Numbered from the stretch's first letter, positions 1 to 9,259 are shown. The stretch: DNA of 64,000 nucleotides from Tatumella ptyseos (GCF_030552895.1 NZ_CP130649.1:2046001-2110000), one strand, 5' to 3'. Program-made: numbers and translations. The notes: generated by a model not told the origin, from the letters alone.

Positions 1-372
<372 letters not shown>

Positions 373-603
373 AGGTACCTGTTCATTTGCTCATCAGCAA
401 CAGTTTTATTACTTCAGAATTGCTAAGATCGATGACTTTTTACTTAATTTTCTTTTATCGATAACAAATCAACCACTCTTGAAAGAGTTTTCAAAAAAAT
501 ATGAGATCCATTGCTTATAATGAGTAACTTTACTCGTTTTTACGTTAACACTACCCTAGAATAACGCCCTACGATCTATCCCTTTAGTTTTAAGGCACTA
601 TGC

Positions 604-1788
604 ATGTCACAAGCACTCCATTTTGTACTCGCTCTGATAGTTATAGCCGTTCTAGCGCTGATTGTTAGTAAAGACCGTAAAAGTATCGCTTATCGTTATA
701 TTTTACAGCTTCTGGTAGTCGAACTTGTGCTGGCTTGGTTTTTTCTCAACTCGAACGTTGGCCTTGGTGTGGTTCAAGGTTTTTCCAACTTCTTCTCAAT
801 GCTTTTGAAATATGCAGCAGAAGGTACGAATTTTGTCTTTGGCGGCTTAAACGACAAAGGTATGGCGTTCTTTTTCCTTAACGTGCTATGTCCTATCGTC
901 TTTATCTCTGCGCTTATAGGCATTTTGCAGCATTTTAAAATTCTCCCTATCATCATTCGTTTTATCGGAACAGTACTTTCGAAAATCAACGGGATGGGCA
1001 AACTCGAATCCTTCAACGCGGTAAGTTCACTCATTCTGGGTCAGTCTGAGAACTTTATCGCGTACAAAGATATTTTAGGCAAAATGTCAGAGCGTCGGAT
1101 GTACACCATGGCGGCAACCGCAATGTCCACGGTATCGATGTCCATCGTGGGTGCCTACATGACGATGTTGCAGCCAAAGTACGTTGTTGCGGCCTTAATC
1201 CTGAATATGTTCAGCACCTTTATTGTACTGTCCATTATCAACCCGTACTCCGCTAAGCAAGAAGAAGACCTCTCATTAAAAAACACCCATGAAGGGCAAA
1301 GCTTCTTCGAGATGTTGGGCGAATATATTCTCGCGGGCTTTAAGGTAGCGATGATCGTCGCCGCAATGTTAATCGGTTTTATTGCGCTTATTGCTGCCGT
1401 AAATGCTCTATTCACTGCAATTTTTGGCATCAGCTTCCAAAATATCCTCGGATACCTCTTCTATCCTTTGGCGTGGGTCATTGGTGTTCCTAGCAATGAA
1501 GCCCTACGCGTCGGCAGCATTATGGCGACAAAATTGATGTCAAATGAGTTTGTTGCAATGATCGATTTACAGAAGATGGCTGGACAGTTATCGCCACGTT
1601 CAGAAGGTATACTGTCTGTTTTCTTGGTATCTTTCGCTAACTTCTCATCCATTGGCATCATCAGTGGCGCCATCAAAGGGTTAAATGAGAAACAAGGAAA
1701 TGTCGTCTCTGGCTTTGGATTAAAACTAATTTATGGCTCGACGCTAGTCAGCTTACTTTCCGCGGCAATCGTCGGTTTGGTTCTCTAA
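604..1788 (+). CDS. nupC: Nucleoside permease NupC (CNT family)
   Basis: A 394-residue multispanning inner-membrane protein, close to the 400 residues of E. coli NupC. It carries the concentrative nucleoside transporter core: the segment [13 protein letters not shown] (about residues 139-151) and the later [12 protein letters not shown] and [10 protein letters not shown] motifs, which form the re-entrant loops that bind nucleoside and coupling ion. It imports nucleosides by proton symport. It sits divergent from mntH as in E. coli, but its nearest downstream neighbour is a different membrane gene. The ATG start at 604 gives an N-terminus ([10 protein letters not shown]) that aligns with E. 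coli. CRP/CytR control is known in E. coli; I could not find a convincing site here. Confidence 0.97.
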   Translation: MSQALHFVLALIVIAVLALIVSKDRKSIAYRYILQLLVVELVLAWFFLNSNVGLGVVQGFSNFFSMLLKYAAEGTNFVFGGLNDKGMAFFFLNVLCPIVFISALIGILQHFKILPIIIRFIGTVLSKINGMGKLESFNAVSSLILGQSENFIAYKDILGKMSERRMYTMAATAMSTVSMSIVGAYMTMLQPKYVVAALILNMFSTFIVLSIINPYSAKQEEDLSLKNTHEGQSFFEMLGEYILAGFKVAMIVAAMLIGFIALIAAVNALFTAIFGISFQNILGYLFYPLAWVIGVPSNEALRVGSIMATKLMSNEFVAMIDLQKMAGQLSPRSEGILSVFLVSFANFSSIGIISGAIKGLNEKQGNVVSGFGLKLIYGSTLVSLLSAAIVGLVL

Positions 1789-1797
1789 ACCATTCCC

Positions 1798-1828
1798 CAT
1801 ACAAGCGGCTGACACAGCCGCTTGTATG
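1798..1828. terminator. Hairpin between nupC and the convergent DUF2938 gene
   Basis: Perfect 13-bp arms (1798-1810 and 1816-1828) around a 5-base loop, lying 10 bp after the nupC stop and 17 bp before the end of the opposing gene. There is no strong T-run on either side, so its efficiency as an intrinsic terminator is uncertain; its position suggests use by both genes. Confidence 0.6.
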
Positions 1829-1844
1829 CACTCTCCCACTCAGA

Positions 1845-2333
1845 TCAGATATGGGTATAGAGCAGTGCAAAAAGGTACTGACCTAAGGCGAAGATGGTAT
1901 GGGCAACGAGCATCATCAGAATGGCATTAGCCCGATTCGGTATTTTTCTTCCGCAGAACCCAGCCCCCATCGCGGGCATAAAAAGCATTAAACCCGCGAG
2001 TGAACTCAAGACAATTCCGACTAATAAGATAGGTAGCAACGTCGGTGATTGAGTAAAGGGCGTTCCCCAGCCAAACACTAAAATTACCGCGTAGGCAATG
2101 CCCACTACGTAGTGAAACGTCCAGCCGCTGATGATTTCTATCAGCGAAGGTGGCAGACTATCCTGTTGAGTGGCAACCCATCTTCCCTTTAGAAGTCCAA
2201 GTAGCCAACGTCCAACGCTACCCCAATTGGTGGGTGTCATTCCCTTCAGTTTAAACAGTAACAGCCCCCATAAATCCAACAGCAAGGTCGATCCTATCCC
2301 TACAACCAGGCTAAAGCCTATTAGTGTACTCAT
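1845..2333 (-). CDS. DUF2938 family inner-membrane protein
   Basis: A 162-residue hydrophobic protein with about four predicted membrane spans. A conserved-looking early segment has the pattern WG-VGRWLLGL (about residues 37-47), followed by a span near 72-87 and a C-terminal pair of spans. These features fit the DUF2938 family of small proteobacterial membrane proteins, whose function is unknown. It is convergent with nupC and has no obvious operon partner; the next minus-strand gene ends upstream of it and has its own terminator. The family assignment is from recall of its sequence pattern; a profile search would settle it. Confidence 0.7.
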   Translation of the reverse strand: MSTLIGFSLVVGIGSTLLLDLWGLLLFKLKGMTPTNWGSVGRWLLGLLKGRWVATQQDSLPPSLIEIISGWTFHYVVGIAYAVILVFGWGTPFTQSPTLLPILLVGIVLSSLAGLMLFMPAMGAGFCGRKIPNRANAILMMLVAHTIFALGQYLFALLYTHI

Positions 2334-2434
2334 TTGTCTTCGCTCGTGAGTTTTTCATGGCCTTAGCCTAGCACAGAAAGAGGGATCTCTGACTCGCCCT
2401 CCCCCGAAATCCTGCCGCGTGGTAAATAAACAAT

Positions 2435-2458
2435 AAAAAAGCCCATCAATGATGGGCT
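2435..2458 (-). terminator. Rho-independent terminator of the AI-2E transporter gene
   Basis: A 9-bp perfect stem (2440-2448 with 2450-2458). On the minus strand it is followed by a run of six T. It lies 22 bp after the stop of the gene ending at 2480. Confidence 0.85.
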
Positions 2459-2479
2459 CTTGTATTGCGGTAACTAAGA

Positions 2480-3640
2480 TTAGCTTTTCGATGAGTGATC
2501 GCTAGGATGCTGTTCAGCGAGTTTTGCTCTCAATGCTTCAGTTTCATCTTTCCCTTCAGCAATGAAATCGGGATCGATCTCCTCAGCATTATCCTGATTC
2601 TCTTTTCCTGAGAGGAGATTCCAACAGGCAATAAACAGTGCCGCAATGAGTGGGCCAATTACAAAGCCATTAATCCCAAACAATTCCATTCCACCCAACG
2701 TTGATATCAACACTAAGTAGTCAGGCATTCTAGTCTCTTTCCCCACTAATAGCGGGCGCAGGAAGTTATCCACTAACCCTACCACTACGACAAAGAAGGC
2801 GATTAAGAATAGTCCTTTCCAAACCGGCCCTAACACAAGGAAATAGATCGCGACAGGTGCCCAGATTATTGCTGAACCAACGGCTGGGATAAGCGATAAG
2901 AATGCCATCAATGCACCCCATAATACACTTCCCTCTACGCCTAAAAACCAGAAAGCAATTCCCCCCAAAGCACCTTGAACAATAGCAACCACCACCGTTC
3001 CTTTAACAGTCGCCTTTGATACTGCGGCAAATTTAAGCAGTAAGTGATGTTTAGCATGTTGAGTTAAGGGAACGGCATCTAGCAGTAGACTGACTAAGTA
3101 CGATCCATCTTTTAATGTGAAAAAGAGGAGGTAAAGCATAATGCCGAACCCAACCGTGAAACTAAAGGTCCCTTGGCCGATCATAAGTGCACTGTTGGCA
3201 AGTGTGTGGCTACCTTGCATGGCTAACGCTGATACTTTCTGTTGCAGAGTATTCACATTAGTCAATCCATAGCGCTCCAGGAAGTTCTGCACGAAGGTCG
3301 GCAGATGCTGGATGAGCTGTGTGATATCCCCAGCAAGATTGCCACGGTTTTGTGAGACGCTCTGATAAAGTTGGTTGCCTTCATACGCCAATGAAGTGGT
3401 GACAATGACTAATGGGATAAAAACAATTAAGCATATTACGAGTAGAGTAAGGAAAGCGGCAAGCGCATTACGATCGCCCAACCATGCTCTAATACGGGTT
3501 TTCAGCGGATAAAACAGTACCGCTAAGATAATTGCCCAAAAAATGGATGAATAGTAGGCTTTAAGGACAAAGCAAAATGCGATAGTCGTTAACAGCAGCA
3601 ATAAAATGAAGAAACCTTCATTAATTCCCTTCAGCTTCAT
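2480..3640 (-). CDS. AI-2E family transporter (putative permease)
   Basis: A 386-residue membrane protein. A first pair of hydrophobic helices lies near residues 10-45, a third near 60-85, a soluble-looking stretch follows at about 90-150, and then four to five further spans run to about residue 345 before a charged C-terminal tail. The conserved late segment around GGIAFWFLGV...LSLIPAVGSAIIW and the DNFLRPLLVG motif is typical of the AI-2E transporter family (PF01594), which includes TqsA, PerM and YdiK of E. coli. It is not a close match to any of these, so I give no symbol. Substrate unknown. It stands alone between the DUF2938 gene and tRNA-Ala genes. Confidence 0.85.
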   Translation of the reverse strand: MKLKGINEGFFILLLLLTTIAFCFVLKAYYSSIFWAIILAVLFYPLKTRIRAWLGDRNALAAFLTLLVICLIVFIPLVIVTTSLAYEGNQLYQSVSQNRGNLAGDITQLIQHLPTFVQNFLERYGLTNVNTLQQKVSALAMQGSHTLANSALMIGQGTFSFTVGFGIMLYLLFFTLKDGSYLVSLLLDAVPLTQHAKHHLLLKFAAVSKATVKGTVVVAIVQGALGGIAFWFLGVEGSVLWGALMAFLSLIPAVGSAIIWAPVAIYFLVLGPVWKGLFLIAFFVVVVGLVDNFLRPLLVGKETRMPDYLVLISTLGGMELFGINGFVIGPLIAALFIACWNLLSGKENQDNAEEIDPDFIAEGKDETEALRAKLAEQHPSDHSSKS

Positions 3641-3794
3641 AGCGTAATCTCAATTAACAAATAAAATTCAGATATATGTCGTAAAGCCATCAATGGCTTA
3701 CCGCGTAATTATTGCTTAATAAGTGATAAATTTCACTTAACTTGGGAAATAAAATTGTTTAAGGGATTAAAAGGAAAAGAAATTGATCAAGAAT

Positions 3795-3870
<76 letters not shown>

Positions 3871-3906
3871 ACATCTAGGAATTTCATTGTACAAACTCGA
3901 GGAGTT

Positions 3907-3982
<76 letters not shown>

Positions 3983-4015
3983 TTCAATGAAGGTGTCGGT
4001 GTTACTGACGCCGGA

Positions 4016-4044
4016 ATAATAGGTAACTGGCAGATAACTGTCAA
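4016..4044 (-). promoter_or_regulatory. Sigma-70 promoter of the tRNA-Ala pair
   Basis: On the minus strand a perfect -35 TTGACA (complement of 4039-4044) is separated by exactly 17 bp from TATTAT (complement of 4016-4021). A GC-rich discriminator follows, as expected for a stringently controlled tRNA promoter. The first tRNA begins 33 bp downstream. Confidence 0.85.
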
Positions 4045-4269
4045 TGCCATTTTCTCTCTACCTGCTCGATCGCTGAAAATTACAGCAATGTGCTATGAAA
4101 GCCATCACTCTACAATTTTATTGACCTTTTTTAAGTGGTTAGCACTGATAATTATAGAAAGTATGAGTAAACGCATAATCTGTATGATTAACGCTTTTAT
4201 TTTATTCCGCTTCACGTTATTTTCGTCATTACGAGTTAACGTAAAACAATCAACTAGAAGGAACTGATT

Positions 4270-4620
4270 GTGAATAAGGAATGGATGACACCTGAAGAAT
4301 TGGCACAGGAGACGGGTTACTCGCGTCAGACTATTAATAAATGGATTAAACGTGAAGGATGGTCGACCGTTGCGAAGCCCGGAGTACAGGGTGGTAAGGC
4401 GAGGTTAGTACATATAGACCAATCGGTAACCGAATTTTTGAAGTCTGTTCGCCATGCGGCAGAACCGCGAAGCCATTATACGGTTCGCAAAGAGCAACTT
4501 ACCCAAATCTTACTGAGTTCAGTTCAACAAATGAGTGCTGATGAAAAAGCCCAGCTAACTTCTTTATTATTGCGAGAAGGGATCAGTGGTATTTTGACTC
4601 GTTTGGGTATCACCTCATAA
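4270..4620 (+). CDS. yfeC: YfeC-like putative DNA-binding regulator
   Basis: A 116-residue protein whose first 40 residues look like a helix-turn-helix (TPEELAQETGYSRQTINKWI), followed by a conserved GGKARLVHID segment. This is the pattern of E. coli YfeC/YfeD (DUF1323), small predicted transcription regulators encoded between the alaWX tRNAs and gltX, exactly this gene's position. E. coli has two adjacent paralogues; only one is present here, so YfeD is equally possible. The start is GTG at 4270, with AAGGAA at 4257-4262 as ribosome binding site. It converges on gltX across a strong hairpin. Targets are unknown. Confidence 0.75.
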   Translation: MNKEWMTPEELAQETGYSRQTINKWIKREGWSTVAKPGVQGGKARLVHIDQSVTEFLKSVRHAAEPRSHYTVRKEQLTQILLSSVQQMSADEKAQLTSLLLREGISGILTRLGITS

Positions 4621-4622
4621 AG

Positions 4623-4650
4623 CGTTCCGGCAGTCGACACTGCCGGAACG
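4623..4650. terminator. Bidirectional hairpin between yfeC-like gene and gltX
   Basis: Perfect 12-bp arms (4623-4634 and 4639-4650) with a CGAC loop, 2 bp after one stop and 7 bp before the other. It is GC-rich but lacks a clear T-run. Confidence 0.65.
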
Positions 4651-4657
4651 TCTCAAA

Positions 4658-6073
4658 TTAAGCTTGGCTTTCGCGTTCGCTAATAAAGGCTAATGCTTGA
4701 GCAATTCTTTTAACGCTACGTTGTTGACCAATCGCTTCGACAGTAACGTCCAAAGCAGGCGATTGCCCTGCCCCAGTGACGGCAACGCGTAACGGCATAC
4801 CCACCTTCCCCATCCCGACCTCTAGCTCGGCAGCAGTTTGCTCGATAGCGTTATGGATAGCTTCGGTCGTCCACTCTGTTAGTGCCGCCAGCTTTGTTGA
4901 AATTAATTCGAGCGGCTGGCGGGCAACTGGACGTAAATGTTTCTTCGCTGCATCTGCATCAAACTCGTTAAAGTCTTCATAAAAATAACGGCAGGTTTCC
5001 GCCATCTCTTTTAGCGTTTTACAGCGATCGCCCAACAGCACAACTAATTTTGCCAATTCAGGGCCAGTACGGGTATCGATCTGTTGTTGATCAATGTGCC
5101 ACTGGAGCTGTGTCGCGACGTATTCTGGCGCCAGAGTGGTAATATAATGATGGTTCAACCACAGTAATTTTTCGGTATTGAACGCACTTGCCGATTTACT
5201 TACCGCATCAAGTTGGAAGAGCTGTACCATCTCATCTACAGAGAAAATCTCTTGATCGCCGTGCGCCCACCCCATTCTTACCAGGTAATTTAATAATGCT
5301 TCCGGCAAAAAGCCGTCATCACGATATTGCATCACCCCTACCGCGCCGTGACGCTTAGACAGTTTTTTACCATCATCACCTAAAATCATTGAGACGTGCG
5401 CATAAATAGGGACTTCAGCACCAATCGCTTTTAGGATATTAATTTGACGAGGAGTGTTATTAATATGGTCTTCGCCACGGATCACATGAGTGATCTCCAT
5501 ATCCCAATCGTCGACCACGACACAGAAGTTATAAGTTGGTGAACCATCAGTACGACGAATAATAAGATCGTCGAGCTCTTGGTTACTAAATTCTATCGGT
5601 CCGCGGATCTGATCATCAAAAATCACTGAGCCTTCTTGTGGGTTACGAAAACGCACGACATGCGGCTCATCTGCAGTATGTCCATGCTCCGTATCACGGC
5701 AGCAACCGTCATAACGTGGTTTTTCACCTGCTTCCATTTGCTGCTCACGCAGCGCTTCTAACCGCTCGCGTGAACAATAACAACGATAGGCAGTATCCGC
5801 TTCAAGCATCTGGTCAATCACTTCATTATAGCGATCGAAACGTTTGGTCTGGTAATAAGGGCCTTCATCCCAATTCAGGCTCAGCCAGTTCATGCCATCC
5901 ATAATCGCTTCAATCGCTTCCGGTGTGGAACGCTCTAAGTCGGTATCTTCGATACGCAGGACAAAGTCACCTTGGTTGTGACGGGCATAAAGCCAAGAAT
6001 ATAGGGCGGTGCGAGCGCCACCAACATGAAGGTAGCCTGTTGGGCTTGGTGCAAAACGTGTTCTGATTTTCAT
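4658..6073 (-). CDS. gltX: Glutamate--tRNA ligase GltX
   Basis: 471 residues, the same length as E. coli GltX. It is a class I aminoacyl-tRNA synthetase that charges tRNA-Glu with glutamate. The HIGH-type motif HVGG lies at residues 16-19 and KLSKR at 237-241, both needed for ATP binding. Cysteines at 98, 100 and 124/125 lie where the E. coli enzyme binds zinc in the acceptor-binding insertion. The C-terminal third is the all-helical anticodon-binding domain. It is divergent from the tRNA-Val/Lys operon, as in E. coli. ATG start at 6073. Confidence 0.98.
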   Translation of the reverse strand: MKIRTRFAPSPTGYLHVGGARTALYSWLYARHNQGDFVLRIEDTDLERSTPEAIEAIMDGMNWLSLNWDEGPYYQTKRFDRYNEVIDQMLEADTAYRCYCSRERLEALREQQMEAGEKPRYDGCCRDTEHGHTADEPHVVRFRNPQEGSVIFDDQIRGPIEFSNQELDDLIIRRTDGSPTYNFCVVVDDWDMEITHVIRGEDHINNTPRQINILKAIGAEVPIYAHVSMILGDDGKKLSKRHGAVGVMQYRDDGFLPEALLNYLVRMGWAHGDQEIFSVDEMVQLFQLDAVSKSASAFNTEKLLWLNHHYITTLAPEYVATQLQWHIDQQQIDTRTGPELAKLVVLLGDRCKTLKEMAETCRYFYEDFNEFDADAAKKHLRPVARQPLELISTKLAALTEWTTEAIHNAIEQTAAELEVGMGKVGMPLRVAVTGAGQSPALDVTVEAIGQQRSVKRIAQALAFISERESQA

Positions 6074-6296
6074 TTATGGTTTGCCTTAACGAACAGTGGG
6101 GGTGAACACCCGATAAAACCTTGTGGAATCCTATTTGCTTCGCACAGTGTAACAGTTAGCGCTTTTTCCTCAATAATAAGACAAGACTAATTCTCGCGAG
6201 GTTGCGCAAATTATGAGGCTATTTTCAGCAAATTGCTCAAATGGCCGACATACTGGTGAAATTTACACCGAACGAAAAATTAAGTGATAAAAAGCG

Positions 6297-6324
6297 TTGA
6301 CTCAAAATCAACTATCCCTATAAT
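6297..6324 (+). promoter_or_regulatory. Promoter of the tRNA-Val/Lys operon
   Basis: TTGACT at 6297-6302 and TATAAT at 6319-6324, 16 bp apart, followed by a GCGAC discriminator. The first tRNA begins 17 bp after the -10 element. Confidence 0.85.
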
Positions 6325-6341
6325 GCGACTCCACACAGCGG

Positions 6342-6417
6342 GGGTGATTAGCTCAGTTGGTAGAGCATCTCCCTTACAAGGAGGGGGTCGGCGGTTCGAA
6401 TCCGTCATCACCCACCA
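6342..6417 (+). tRNA. valU: tRNA-Val (anticodon UAC), copy 1
   Basis: A 76-nt cloverleaf with encoded CCA. Anticodon loop CTTACAA gives UAC. First gene of a four-tRNA operon equivalent to E. coli valU-valX-valY-lysV. Identical in sequence to the next two copies. Confidence 0.97.
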
Positions 6418-6457
6418 CTTATTACTAAGTGGGCTCGCAGTGTAAGGTTATGAATTT

Positions 6458-6533
6458 GGGTGATTAGCTCAGTTGGTAGAGCATCTCCCTTACAAGGAGG
6501 GGGTCGGCGGTTCGAATCCGTCATCACCCACCA
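6458..6533 (+). tRNA. valX: tRNA-Val (anticodon UAC), copy 2
   Basis: Identical to copy 1 over 76 nt, with encoded CCA. Separated from copy 1 by 40 bp and from copy 3 by 32 bp of unrelated spacer. Confidence 0.97.
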
Positions 6534-6565
6534 AATTCAGCCAAAAGGTATTTTTATACCGAAGT

Positions 6566-6641
6566 GGGTGATTAGCTCAGTTGGTAGAGCATCTCCCTTA
6601 CAAGGAGGGGGTCGGCGGTTCGAATCCGTCATCACCCACCA
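6566..6641 (+). tRNA. valY: tRNA-Val (anticodon UAC), copy 3
   Basis: Identical to copies 1 and 2. Only 4 bp separate its CCA end from the following tRNA-Lys, so the two must be released by processing of a common precursor. Confidence 0.97.
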
Positions 6642-6645
6642 CTTC

Positions 6646-6721
6646 GGGTCGTTAGCTCAGTTGGTAGAGCAGTTGACTTTTAATCAATTGGTCGCAGGTT
6701 CGAATCCTGCACGACCCACCA
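6646..6721 (+). tRNA. lysV: tRNA-Lys (anticodon UUU)
   Basis: A 76-nt tRNA with anticodon loop CTTTTAA (UUU) and encoded CCA. It is the last gene of the operon. Its final 18 nt (6704-6721) are the first element of the tandem array that follows and are repeated three more times downstream. Confidence 0.97.
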
Positions 6722-6729
6722 AATTCAGT

Positions 6730-6756
6730 AAAAAAGCACCCTCTGGGTGCTTTTTT
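6730..6756. terminator. Array terminator 1 (end of tRNA-Val/Lys operon)
   Basis: GCACCC/GGGTGC stem (6736-6741, 6745-6750) flanked by A6 and T6, so it can work in both directions. It lies 8 bp after the tRNA-Lys CCA. Confidence 0.93.
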
Positions 6757-6896
6757 CGTTTCCAGCCTTCAATAGTAAATCGTGCTGGATGAGAACCTGC
6801 AGCAGGGTCGAGTCGAACGCAGTGAGACAACGTTGCTAGGCAACGACCCGAAGGGCGAGCGCAGCGAGTCATCCTGCACGACCCACCAAATTCAGT

Positions 6897-6923
6897 AAAA
6901 AAGCACCCTCTGGGTGCTTTTTT
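6897..6923. terminator. Array terminator 2
   Basis: Same stem and A6/T6 flanks as terminator 1, following the second tRNA-Lys end copy. Confidence 0.9.
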
Positions 6924-7064
6924 CTTTTCCAGCCTCCCATAGTAAATCGTGCTGGATGAGAACCTGCAGCAGGTCGAGTCGAACGCAGTGAGACAACGTT
7001 GCCCTAGGCAACGACCCGAAGGGCGAGCGCAGCGAGTCATCCTGCACGACCCACCAAATTTAGT

Positions 7065-7092
7065 AAAAAAGCACCCTTCTGGGTGCTTTTTT
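7065..7092. terminator. Array terminator 3 (also faces yfeR)
   Basis: Same GCACCC/GGGTGC stem with a four-base loop and A6/T6 flanks. Being symmetric, it is the first terminator met by transcription coming from yfeR on the minus strand. Confidence 0.9.
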
Positions 7093-7257
7093 CGTTTCCA
7101 GCCTCCCATAGTAAATCGTGCTGGATGAGAACCTGCAGCAGGTCGAGTCGAACGCAGTGAGACAACGTTGCTAAGCAACGACCCGAAGGGCGAGCGCAGC
7201 GAGTCATCCTGCACGACCTACCAAATTCTGTAGAAACTACCCGCTACTTTTCAATTC

Positions 7258-8175
7258 CTAACGTACACTAATTTGCCGCTTTTCAGCCAACTGCTGCGCT
7301 TGCTCGGTAATCAGTTGCCATATCACTTCTGCAGCGGGAGATAATGATCGATTTTTCCGACGGATCAATGTCAGTAATCGTCCCCTCTCCGGGATAATTT
7401 TTCTGACTGTTAGCTGGGTCTCACGCGGTAGAGGGAGTGCGAGTGCCGGCAGAATACTAATCCCAATCCCTGCATCGACCATCGTAAACAGCGTGCTGGG
7501 GTGTCCCACTTGCTGGACAACTTCAGGGTGACCACCTTGCTGCTGGAAAATGGCATCAATCAGTACTCGGCTCCCCGAAGCGTAATCTTGTAACACGCAT
7601 TGGCGCAAGGCGATATCTGTCCAAGAGACTCGAGGCTGCTCCGCGAGTGGGTCATCGTCTCGACATAATAAAAGGAAAGGATCTTGCAGGATAGGTTGTG
7701 TCTCAAACTCTCGCGTGTTTTGAAGTTCAATTACAATACCAAAATCAACTTCCTCCTGTAGCACCGCCTGTATCACTGATTGCTGCACACTGTCTTGTAG
7801 CAGTAATCGTATCTCTGGGTAGCGCTGTTGGCAGGCAGCTAAACATTTTGGCATTAACTGTGCTGAAATTGTCTGGCTCGCCGCTACCCTGACGGTACCG
7901 GTGCGCTGTTCGCCATGACTATGTAAATCCTTGATTAAACTATCCATATCGTCAATCAATAAGGTCATGCGTGAGGCAAGTTGTTTGCCCGCTGAGGTCA
8001 AAACCACTTCTCGTGTGGTGCGATCAATCAAACGTAATGCGAGTGTCTGCTCCAATTCTTTAACGGCATGGCTGACTGCCGACTGACTCAAGCCAATCAA
8101 CTCCCCTGCTCGACTAAAACTCTGTTGCTCTGCCACCGCAACAAAGATACGCAGTTGCCGTAAACTATAATTCAT
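7258..8175 (-). CDS. yfeR: LysR-type regulator YfeR
   Basis: 305 residues: a winged helix-turn-helix in the first 60 residues (LRQLRIFVAVAEQQSFSRAG...LSQSAVSHAVKELE), a linker helix, then a periplasmic-binding-protein-like effector domain from about residue 90. It is divergent from yfeH with an 81-bp gap, the arrangement seen in E. coli, where YfeR controls yfeH and was linked to osmolarity in Salmonella. The effector is unknown. It converges on the tRNA-Lys repeat array, which supplies its terminators. ATG start at 8175. Confidence 0.85.
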   Translation of the reverse strand: MNYSLRQLRIFVAVAEQQSFSRAGELIGLSQSAVSHAVKELEQTLALRLIDRTTREVVLTSAGKQLASRMTLLIDDMDSLIKDLHSHGEQRTGTVRVAASQTISAQLMPKCLAACQQRYPEIRLLLQDSVQQSVIQAVLQEEVDFGIVIELQNTREFETQPILQDPFLLLCRDDDPLAEQPRVSWTDIALRQCVLQDYASGSRVLIDAIFQQQGGHPEVVQQVGHPSTLFTMVDAGIGISILPALALPLPRETQLTVRKIIPERGRLLTLIRRKNRSLSPAAEVIWQLITEQAQQLAEKRQISVR

Positions 8176-8256
8176 CTATTTTCTTCATATATTCATGTAA
8201 TAAATCAATTATATTTCTAACCTGATTTCAAGCACAATCCAATCATTACTTATTGC

Positions 8257-9249
8257 ATGGACACAATTATGGGATTTCTACGACTCGATCCGATGATGGT
8301 TAAACTTATCATCACTGTTTTACTGGCCACTTTTCTTCCCGCTCGTGGCGGGTTTGTTCCCGTTGTTGAAGGCCTTACCACCGCGGCCATTGCACTACTC
8401 TTCTTTATGCACGGTGCAAAACTCTCTCGCGAAAAAATTATCGCAGGGAGTAGTCATTGGCGCTTACATTTATGGATTATGTGCAGCACCTTTGTCGTTT
8501 TCCCCATTTTAGGTTGTTTACTCGTTTGGTGGCATCCAGTAAATGTCAGTAACGATATCTATACTGGCTTTATCTATCTCTGTATCCTCCCTGCTACCGT
8601 TCAGTCAGCGATTGCCTTCACCTCTTTAGCCGGGGGGAATGTTGCTGCAGCGATTTGTAGCGCTTCTGCCTCTAGCTTACTCGGGGTCTTTGTCTCTCCG
8701 TTGTTAGTCAATTTAGTGATGAATGTACACAGTGCCATGCCAGGTAATGGTTTCGAACAAATTGGGAAGATCATGCTTCAGTTGCTTTTACCCTTCGTAC
8801 TCGGCCATATTGCGCGTCGTTGGATTGGCGGATGGGTGGAGCGTCACCGCAGTCTAATCGGTAAAACGGATCAAACTTCGATATTACTCGTGGTATATAC
8901 CGCCTTCAGCGAAGCAGTGGTCAATGGGATTTGGCACAAAGTTGATGCCACCACTCTTGGCTGGATTGTGGTGGGCTGTATTCTTTTACTCGCCATCGCA
9001 CTATTAATTAACCTAATCGTTGCGCGTCTGTTTGGCTTTAGCCGTCCTGATGAAATCACTATCTTATTCTGCGGGTCGAAAAAGAGCCTGGCAAATGGCG
9101 TCCCAATGGCCAACATCCTTTTCCCCGCGAGTATTGTAGGGATAATTGTTTTACCCCTGATGATTTTTCACCAAATCCAACTAATGACCTGTTCATGGAT
9201 TGCACAGCGCTACAAAAAAGCCGGTGAGCAATCATCTGTCGAATCATAA
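8257..9249 (+). CDS. yfeH: Putative sodium-dependent bile-acid-type transporter YfeH
   Basis: 330 residues and about nine to ten membrane spans in the bile acid:sodium symporter (BASS) fold. Long stretches match E. coli YfeH (332 residues), including LTTAAIALLFFMHGAKLSRE, GGNVAAAICSASASSLLG and FCGSKKSLANGVPMANILFP; the latter two carry the crossover motifs that bind sodium. The true substrate is not known. It is divergent from yfeR, its likely regulator. The start at 8257 is the longest; an ATG at 8269 aligns better with the E. coli N-terminus, and neither has a clear ribosome binding site. Confidence 0.88.
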   Translation: MDTIMGFLRLDPMMVKLIITVLLATFLPARGGFVPVVEGLTTAAIALLFFMHGAKLSREKIIAGSSHWRLHLWIMCSTFVVFPILGCLLVWWHPVNVSNDIYTGFIYLCILPATVQSAIAFTSLAGGNVAAAICSASASSLLGVFVSPLLVNLVMNVHSAMPGNGFEQIGKIMLQLLLPFVLGHIARRWIGGWVERHRSLIGKTDQTSILLVVYTAFSEAVVNGIWHKVDATTLGWIVVGCILLLAIALLINLIVARLFGFSRPDEITILFCGSKKSLANGVPMANILFPASIVGIIVLPLMIFHQIQLMTCSWIAQRYKKAGEQSSVES

Positions 9250-9259
9250 GCTTTTTTAT

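Larger units (their letters stand above)
6704..7233 (+). repeat. Tandem array of 167-168 bp units derived from the tRNA-Lys 3' end (rtT-like)
   Basis: Three near-identical units start at 6704, 6871 and 7039, and a fourth truncated start lies at 7206. Each begins with the 18-nt 3' end of tRNA-Lys including CCA, the fourth copy having one change (T for C at 7219). An A-rich linker, a symmetric terminator and a GC-rich spacer of about 110 bp follow. Each spacer contains a 13-nt segment (6780-6792 in unit 1) complementary, with one mismatch, to the next tRNA-end copy (6869-6881). It also has a central hairpin with arms CGTTGC/GCAACG. Period, copy number near 3.1 and the tRNA-end seed resemble the rtT repeats after tyrT in E. 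coli, although the sequences differ. There is no credible protein-coding content on either strand. Confidence 0.9.

Noticed and set aside
2480..3640. Assigning the AI-2E-family gene as perM, ydiK or tqsA
   Set aside because: The sequence fits the family, but neither the position nor the details match any one of these well enough.
6460..6792. A 110-codon plus-strand frame over the tRNA-Val genes
   Set aside because: It is simply the tRNA genes read as protein; the same peptide recurs with each tRNA copy.
6684..7214. A 176-codon open frame on the minus strand across the repeat array
   Set aside because: It is the translation of the tRNA-derived tandem repeats (it contains the well-known spurious RAGFEPATN string), repeats itself with the DNA period, and has no ribosome binding site.
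6704..7233. The array as a CRISPR or as phage attachment sites
   Set aside because: Units are about 167 bp with conserved rather than unique spacers, so it is not CRISPR. The repeated tRNA end resembles an att core, but there is no integrase and nothing between the copies except the repeat itself.
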